9,530 nucleotides of DNA from Thermoleophilaceae bacterium (GTDB taxonomy: Bacteria > Actinomycetota > Thermoleophilia > Solirubrobacterales > Thermoleophilaceae), in assembly GCA_013695855.1 (NCBI GenBank), contig JACCZR010000006.1, positions 1 to 9,530 on the forward strand, given 5' to 3'. A program made the position numbers and the translations under genes. The number at the start of each line of letters is the position of its first letter. Within the stretch, counting starts at the first letter, position 1. Shown here piece after piece: positions 5,965 to 9,530 of the stretch. The notes beneath the pieces are model-generated. The model was not told the origin of the DNA. It did no database searches and was given only the letters and a program-made list of their open reading frames with translations.

Positions 5965-7095
5965 ATGCAGCGACGCACGAAGCGGGGCGCCGACCGCACT
6001 CTCCTCCACGGCGACTACGACGTCCTGATCTGCGGTGCGAGCTTCGCCGGCTTGGCCGTGGCCCGTGAACTGGGCGGCTCGGGCGCGCGCGTGCTGATGA
6101 TCGACCGCTACGAGGTGGGCGAGCGACAGACCTCGGCCTGCGCCATCCCGACCGAGTGGCTCGAGTCGCTGGACCTCATGGCATCGCACCGCCAGACGTT
6201 CCCCGAGCTGGTGGTGCACACCCCCCACGGGACCACCCGGCTCGATCTGCCGTTCACCTTTTCCACCTTCGACTACCCCACCTTGTGCCGAGAGCTGTTC
6301 GAACAGTCCGACTGCGAGTTCGAGACCGCCAAGGTCGACGGGCGCAGCGGCGACACCATCCACACCGATCGCGGCGACCTGACGGCGCCGCTGATCGTGG
6401 ACGCGCTGGGTTGGCGGCGGATGCTCGGCTCGACCTACCAGCCGCCCGAGGCGCCGCTCTCGCGCGGACTGGAGGTGCACCCCGACGGCGGCGGGCGCGA
6501 CCTCGAGATCTGGGTGGACCGCCGTTACGTGCCGGCGGGCTACGGCTGGGCGTTCCCGGCCGGGGACGAGATGCGCATCGGCGTCGGCTCCTTCGATCCA
6601 CGCTTCCACGTCAAGGACAACACGGTCAAGCTGGCGACCGACCTCGAGGCCGACGTCGTGCGCTACCAGGGCAACTGGATCCCCCACAGGATCCGCCCGG
6701 CCACCGAGGACGGCGTGTTCTTCGCCGGCGACTCCGCCGGCCACTGCCTCCCGCTCACGGCGGAGGGCATCCGCACCGCGCTCTACTTCGGGCTGGTCTG
6801 CGGGCGCGAGTTGCGCGAGGTGGTCGAGGGCCGGCGCACCCACGCCGAGGCGCTGCAGCGCTACGGGGCGTTCAGCGACTCCCACGAGTGGAAGTTCCGC
6901 TGGCTGTTGCGCATGCAGGACCTGGTTCCGAAGGTGCCGCCGCGGCTGCTGCGCCAGGCCATCGGCGGGCTGGGCGCTCGCCGCTTCACCCACTGGTCCT
7001 TTGGCCACTACCTGGAGATCGCCCACCACCGTCTGGTGGCGGAGGGCACGCCTCCCCGGGCCCGCCGCACGGGCCCGCAGCGCGCAGCCGCCTGA
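5965..7095 (+). CDS. FAD-dependent oxidoreductase, geranylgeranyl reductase family
   Basis: A 376-residue flavoprotein of the family that hydrogenates isoprenoid double bonds: geranylgeranyl chains of chlorophyll and archaeal lipids, or menaquinone side chains (MenJ) in mycobacteria. Seen: the N-terminal Rossmann FAD motif in VLICGASFAG (G24-G29) with D47 ending strand 2 (VLMID); a cysteine at C59 in TSACAIP where family members carry a conserved Cys; the family signature AGYGWAFPAGDEMRIGVG; and the second FAD motif VFFAGDSAGHCLPLTAEGI (G255, D256). ATG at 5965 is chosen because upstream open frame only mirrors the opposite gene; TTG two codons earlier is possible. There is no Shine-Dalgarno. 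No other isoprenoid gene is in view, so the substrate is unknown; menaquinone or a polyprenyl lipid is the reasonable guess. It is the only plus-strand gene in the window. Confidence 0.9.
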   Translation: MQRRTKRGADRTLLHGDYDVLICGASFAGLAVARELGGSGARVLMIDRYEVGERQTSACAIPTEWLESLDLMASHRQTFPELVVHTPHGTTRLDLPFTFSTFDYPTLCRELFEQSDCEFETAKVDGRSGDTIHTDRGDLTAPLIVDALGWRRMLGSTYQPPEAPLSRGLEVHPDGGGRDLEIWVDRRYVPAGYGWAFPAGDEMRIGVGSFDPRFHVKDNTVKLATDLEADVVRYQGNWIPHRIRPATEDGVFFAGDSAGHCLPLTAEGIRTALYFGLVCGRELREVVEGRRTHAEALQRYGAFSDSHEWKFRWLLRMQDLVPKVPPRLLRQAIGGLGARRFTHWSFGHYLEIAHHRLVAEGTPPRARRTGPQRAAA

Positions 7096-7110
7096 GGCCT
7101 GCCCGTAAGA

Positions 7111-7152
7111 GGTCCGGCGAAGCCGGCCCGGTCAAGGCCGCTGGATGCGGCC
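7111..7152. terminator. Two adjacent GC hairpins between converging genes, possible bidirectional terminator
   Basis: Hairpin 1 has stem CCGGC (7114-7118), loop GAA and GCCGG (7122-7126), extended by two more G-C pairs past one mismatch. Hairpin 2 has GGCCG (7136-7140), a 7-nt loop and CGGCC (7148-7152). They fill the 64-nt gap between the flavoprotein stop and the end of the small minus-strand ORF. No T-tract follows either one, so a terminator role rests on position. Confidence 0.35.
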
Positions 7153-7159
7153 ACCGTTC

Positions 7160-7354
7160 TCAGCGGCGCAGGCAGGGATGCCCGCAAGCGCTGCTCAAAA
7201 CCCGCGCCGCTCGCGATCGGGCCGGGTGAGCAGGCCGGTGTCGTTCCGCGAGCGCTGGAAGGCCGCCCCTCCCGCTGCGGACGGCCGGGGCCTCATTCCG
7301 ACCGCCGGGCCGGCCCTCGGTCTGGCCTGAGTCGGCGCCGATCTCCTGATGCAT
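7160..7354 (-). CDS. Small ORF of 64 residues with a perfect Shine-Dalgarno; function unknown
   Basis: AAGGAGGT at 7360-7367 lies 5 nt before the ATG at 7354, the best ribosome-binding site in the window. The ORF follows the DUF606 gene stop by 27 nt in the same direction. The product begins MHQEIGADSGQTEG and is rich in R, A, G and P. It has no membrane segment, two cysteines near the end (in SSACGHPCLRR) and no motif I recognise. The later part reads like low-complexity high-GC sequence, so the gene could be the 5' end of a decayed or frameshifted gene, or not translated as drawn. The strong ribosome-binding site is the main support. It ends close to the flavoprotein gene in a convergent arrangement. 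Confidence 0.42.
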   Translation of the reverse strand: MHQEIGADSGQTEGRPGGRNEAPAVRSGRGGLPALAERHRPAHPARSRAARVLSSACGHPCLRR

Positions 7355-7359
7355 GGCCT

Positions 7360-7367
7360 ACCTCCTT
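7360..7367 (-). promoter_or_regulatory. Perfect Shine-Dalgarno AAGGAGGT
   Basis: This is complementary to the full anti-Shine-Dalgarno of 16S rRNA, 5 nt from the ATG at 7354. The other starts in the window have weak sites or none, so it stands out. Confidence 0.7.
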
Positions 7368-7381
7368 CGCTCGGTGAAAGG

Positions 7382-7828
7382 CTACTCCCGCACGACGAGG
7401 ATCGTGCCGACCGCGAGGAGCCCCACGCCGAGCAGCCGCAGCGGGCTGAGCTCGCGCTGTTCGAGCCCGAACGCCCCGAAGCGGTCGAGCACCACGGACA
7501 TCGCGAGCTGGCCGGCGATTGTGGCCCCGGTCACCCCGCCGGCTCCCAGGGTCTGCACCGCGATGAGCGCGGTGGTCACGTAGACGGCACCCAGCAGCCC
7601 GCCGAGCAGGTAGTACCAGGGCAGGCCTCCAATCGCACCGATCTTCCCGTAGCCGCCGGCCACCAGCAGCGTGATGGCCACGAGTGCCGCGGTGCCGATG
7701 GCAAAGGAGATCGAAGCAGCGGGGATGCTGCCCACGGCCTTGCCCAGGCCGGCGTTGATCGGCGCCTGGAGGGCGATGAAGCCGCCGGCGAACACGGTCG
7801 CCATCACTGCGATCGGCGTCTTGTCCAT
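7382..7828 (-). CDS. DMT-superfamily small membrane protein, DUF606/YdcZ family
   Basis: A 148-residue, very hydrophobic protein with about five predicted membrane segments (roughly 5-24, 34-58, 68-90, 94-116 and 126-146). The N-terminal LQAPINAGLGKAVGS with SFAIGTAALV, and the C-terminal GATIAGQLAMSVVLDRFGAFG with LLGVGLLAVGTILVV, are the hallmarks of DUF606 (YdcZ), half-size relatives of drug/metabolite transporters. Full length for the family is about 140-150 residues, so the gene is complete; such proteins are thought to act as dimers or pairs. The substrate is unknown. ATG at 7828 has only a weak TAGG ahead of it. The gene lies 61 nt after polA in the same direction, but a palindromic repeat fills most of that gap and may separate expression. 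No paired second DUF606 gene is present. Confidence 0.92.
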   Translation of the reverse strand: MDKTPIAVMATVFAGGFIALQAPINAGLGKAVGSIPAASISFAIGTAALVAITLLVAGGYGKIGAIGGLPWYYLLGGLLGAVYVTTALIAVQTLGAGGVTGATIAGQLAMSVVLDRFGAFGLEQRELSPLRLLGVGLLAVGTILVVRE

Positions 7829-7841
7829 GCGGCCTACCGCC

Positions 7842-7875
7842 GGAGCGCAGCCCGAGCGATGGTCGGGCGAGCACC
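7842..7875 (-). repeat. Full 34-bp palindromic (REP-like) repeat, opposite orientation
   Basis: Read on the minus strand it has the same arms as the copy at 4943-4976: GGTGCTCGCCCGA and TCGGGCTGCGCTCC. The centre differs (CCATCGC in place of TCGACGA). The CCCGA/TCGGG stem is kept although the loop is changed, as expected if the fold matters. It starts 14 nt after the polA stop, in the gap before the DUF606 gene. No U-tract follows on the minus strand. Confidence 0.75.
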
Positions 7876-7889
7876 GCCGGTCGAGGTTC

Positions 7890-9530
7890 TCACTTGGCTT
7901 CCAGCCAGTCGCGGCCGCTGGCCACGTCGACCTCCAGGGGCGGGTCGAGCTCGAAGGCGCCGGCCATCTCGCTGCGCACGATCTGGCAGGCCTGCTCCAC
8001 CTCGCCCGAAGGCGCCTCGAACAGCAGCTCGTCGTGGATCTGGAGCACGAGCGTGGTCTGGAGGCCGGCGTCGCGCAGCTCGTTGCGGCAACGCACCATC
8101 GCCACCTTGATGATGTCGGCGGCGGTGCCCTGGATGACCATGTTCACCGCCAGGCGCTCGCCCAGCAGCCGGGTCTGGCGCTGGCGGGAGCGCAGCTCGG
8201 GAATGCGCCGGATGCGCCCGAACAGCGTGGTCACGTGTCCGTGCTCCTTGGCGTGCTCGACCGTGCCGTCGATGAACTCGCGCACCTTGGGGAAGCGCTC
8301 GAGGTAGCGATCGATGAACTCGCCCGCCTCCTCCTGGGAGATGCCCAGGCGGTCGGCCAGGCCGAAGGCCGAGAGGCCGTAGACGATCCCGTAGTTGACC
8401 ATCTTGGCCTTCGAGCGCGTGCCCGGGTCCGGCTTCCCCCCCAGGATCTGCTCGGCGGTAGCGGTGTGCACGTCCTCGCCGCGCTCGAAGATCTCCTTGA
8501 GCACCGGCTCGCCGGCGATGTGGGCCAGGATTCGCAGCTCCACCTGCGAGTAGTCGGCCGAGATGAGGCGGTTGCCCTCCTCGGCCACGAAGCAGGCACG
8601 GATCTCGCGGCCGCGCTCGGTGCGGATGGGGATGTTCTGCAGGTTCGGGTCGGTGCTCGACAGCCGGCCCGTGGTGGCGGCCGCCTGGTTGAAGGTCGTG
8701 CGCAGCCGGCCATCGGGGTCGACGAGCTCGGGGAAGGCGTCGAGATAGGTCGACTTGAGCTTGGTCAGCTCGCGCCATGACTCGATCTTCGGGATGATCT
8801 CGTGCTCGGAGCGGATCGCCTGCAGCACGCGGGCGTCGGTGGAGAACCCCGTCTTGCCGCGGCGCTTCTTGGAGAGGCCCAGCTTGGTGAACAGGACCTC
8901 CGCCAGCTGCTGGGGCGAGCCGATCGTGAACTCCTCGCCGGCCAGCATCCAGACATCCCGCTCCAGGGCGTCGGCCTCCCCCTGCACGCGCTTGGCGATC
9001 GTCCTGACGGTCTCCACGTCTAGCTTCACCCCCGCGCGCTCCATCTCCACCAGCACGTCCACGAGCGGCAGCTCGACCTCGTGGAGCAGCCGGGTCAGGC
9101 CGTCGGCCTCCAGGCGCTCGCGCTGGCGCTCGGCCAGCACGCGGGTCACGACGGCGTCGGCGGCCACGCCGTCCCCGCCATCGACCTCGGCGCCGATCCC
9201 CTCCCCCTCGGCCAGCTCTGCCAGCTGGTATCCGCGGCGAGCGGGGTCGATCAGGTAGGCGGCGAGCATCGTGTCGTGCTCGAGCTCCACGTGGCCCTCG
9301 AAGCGCTCGGAGGAGGCGATCGTCTTCCAGTCGTGGGCCACCAGCGGGCGCTTGCCTACCGCCAGGGCTACGGCCGCGAGGGTCTCGGCCTCGCCCACCA
9401 CCACCTCGTCACCCCCGCTGTAGGCGGCGAAGCGCAGCGGTTCGGCGTCGTCGGCGGGCAGCAGCTGGCCCTCGGGGGGCTCCTCGGGCGCCGCCCTACC
9501 GGCGGCCAGGGTCAGCCGCTCCCCCTCGAG
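7890..9530 (-). CDS. polA: DNA polymerase I, C-terminal 546 residues (N-terminus beyond the window)
   Basis: Family A polymerase for gap filling, Okazaki fragment maturation and excision repair. Residue numbers count from the window edge (base 9530). Residues 1 to about 185 are a 3'-5' exonuclease-like domain and the rest the polymerase domain; the 5' nuclease domain lies off the edge. Polymerase motif A is SADYSQVELRIL (catalytic D326), motif B is RSKAKMVNYGIVYG (R372, K376, Y380), and motif C is LQIHDELLFEAP (D500, E501). The distance from each catalytic Asp to the C-terminus matches E. coli PolI closely. The exonuclease domain looks inactive: no D-x-E in the LTLAAGR region, VAHDWKTI with T70 where E. 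coli has D424, and G121 where Y497 is expected; only D125 (the D501 position) remains. Y380 replaces the usual Phe of the O helix. The frame is open to the edge, so the gene continues to the right. Confidence 0.97.
   Translation of the reverse strand, partial: LEGERLTLAAGRAAPEEPPEGQLLPADDAEPLRFAAYSGGDEVVVGEAETLAAVALAVGKRPLVAHDWKTIASSERFEGHVELEHDTMLAAYLIDPARRGYQLAELAEGEGIGAEVDGGDGVAADAVVTRVLAERQRERLEADGLTRLLHEVELPLVDVLVEMERAGVKLDVETVRTIAKRVQGEADALERDVWMLAGEEFTIGSPQQLAEVLFTKLGLSKKRRGKTGFSTDARVLQAIRSEHEIIPKIESWRELTKLKSTYLDAFPELVDPDGRLRTTFNQAAATTGRLSSTDPNLQNIPIRTERGREIRACFVAEEGNRLISADYSQVELRILAHIAGEPVLKEIFERGEDVHTATAEQILGGKPDPGTRSKAKMVNYGIVYGLSAFGLADRLGISQEEAGEFIDRYLERFPKVREFIDGTVEHAKEHGHVTTLFGRIRRIPELRSRQRQTRLLGERLAVNMVIQGTAADIIKVAMVRCRNELRDAGLQTTLVLQIHDELLFEAPSGEVEQACQIVRSEMAGAFELDPPLEVDVASGRDWLEAK

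Noticed and set aside
5950..7029. Long minus-strand open frame opposite the flavoprotein gene
   Set aside because: The plus strand has clear FAD-binding and family motifs; the antisense translation is a shadow.
7161..7193. Long hairpin at the end of the small ORF (CAGCG with CGCTG)
   Set aside because: Only the outer 5 bp and a 3-bp inner stem pair cleanly and no T-tract follows, so it is not called a terminator.

Overview
The window is about 70% G+C and has GTG starts, tightly packed genes and a gene set (polA, rpsA, coaE, uvrB) whose order is the one known from Actinomycetota. In Mycobacterium tuberculosis these are Rv1629, Rv1630, Rv1631 and Rv1633. I infer a high-GC actinomycete-type bacterium, possibly from a deep class such as Thermoleophilia. 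The class is a guess from style and cannot be settled from this window.

Layout from right to left, which is the direction of transcription for most genes. The right edge (7890-9530, minus) holds the C-terminal 546 residues of DNA polymerase I. The left part (1-4878, minus) is a five-gene cluster: rpsA (ribosomal protein S1), coaE (dephospho-CoA kinase), a membrane-anchored lytic transglycosylase, an anchored protein of unknown function, and uvrB (cut by the left edge). Junctions in this cluster are 0 nt, a 4-nt ATGA overlap, 2 nt and 10 nt, so it is very probably one translationally coupled transcript. It mixes housekeeping translation, coenzyme A and DNA repair genes with two cell-envelope genes.

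Between polA and rpsA lies an accessory block of about 3 kb (4879-7889). It holds a solitary AbiEi-type winged-helix/DUF559 nuclease-like protein (minus), a divergent geranylgeranyl-reductase-family flavoprotein (plus), a small ORF with a perfect Shine-Dalgarno (minus), and a DUF606/YdcZ-type small transporter (minus). Copies of one 34-bp palindromic repeat lie at both edges, in opposite orientation: a full copy plus two half copies at 4917-5000, and a full copy at 7842-7875. The two full copies match at 30 of 34 positions and all four differences fall in the hairpin centre. This looks like a conserved housekeeping neighbourhood opened by an insertion and bordered by REP-like elements. It is the most unusual structure in the window.

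No tRNA, rRNA, CRISPR array, transposase or phage gene was seen.
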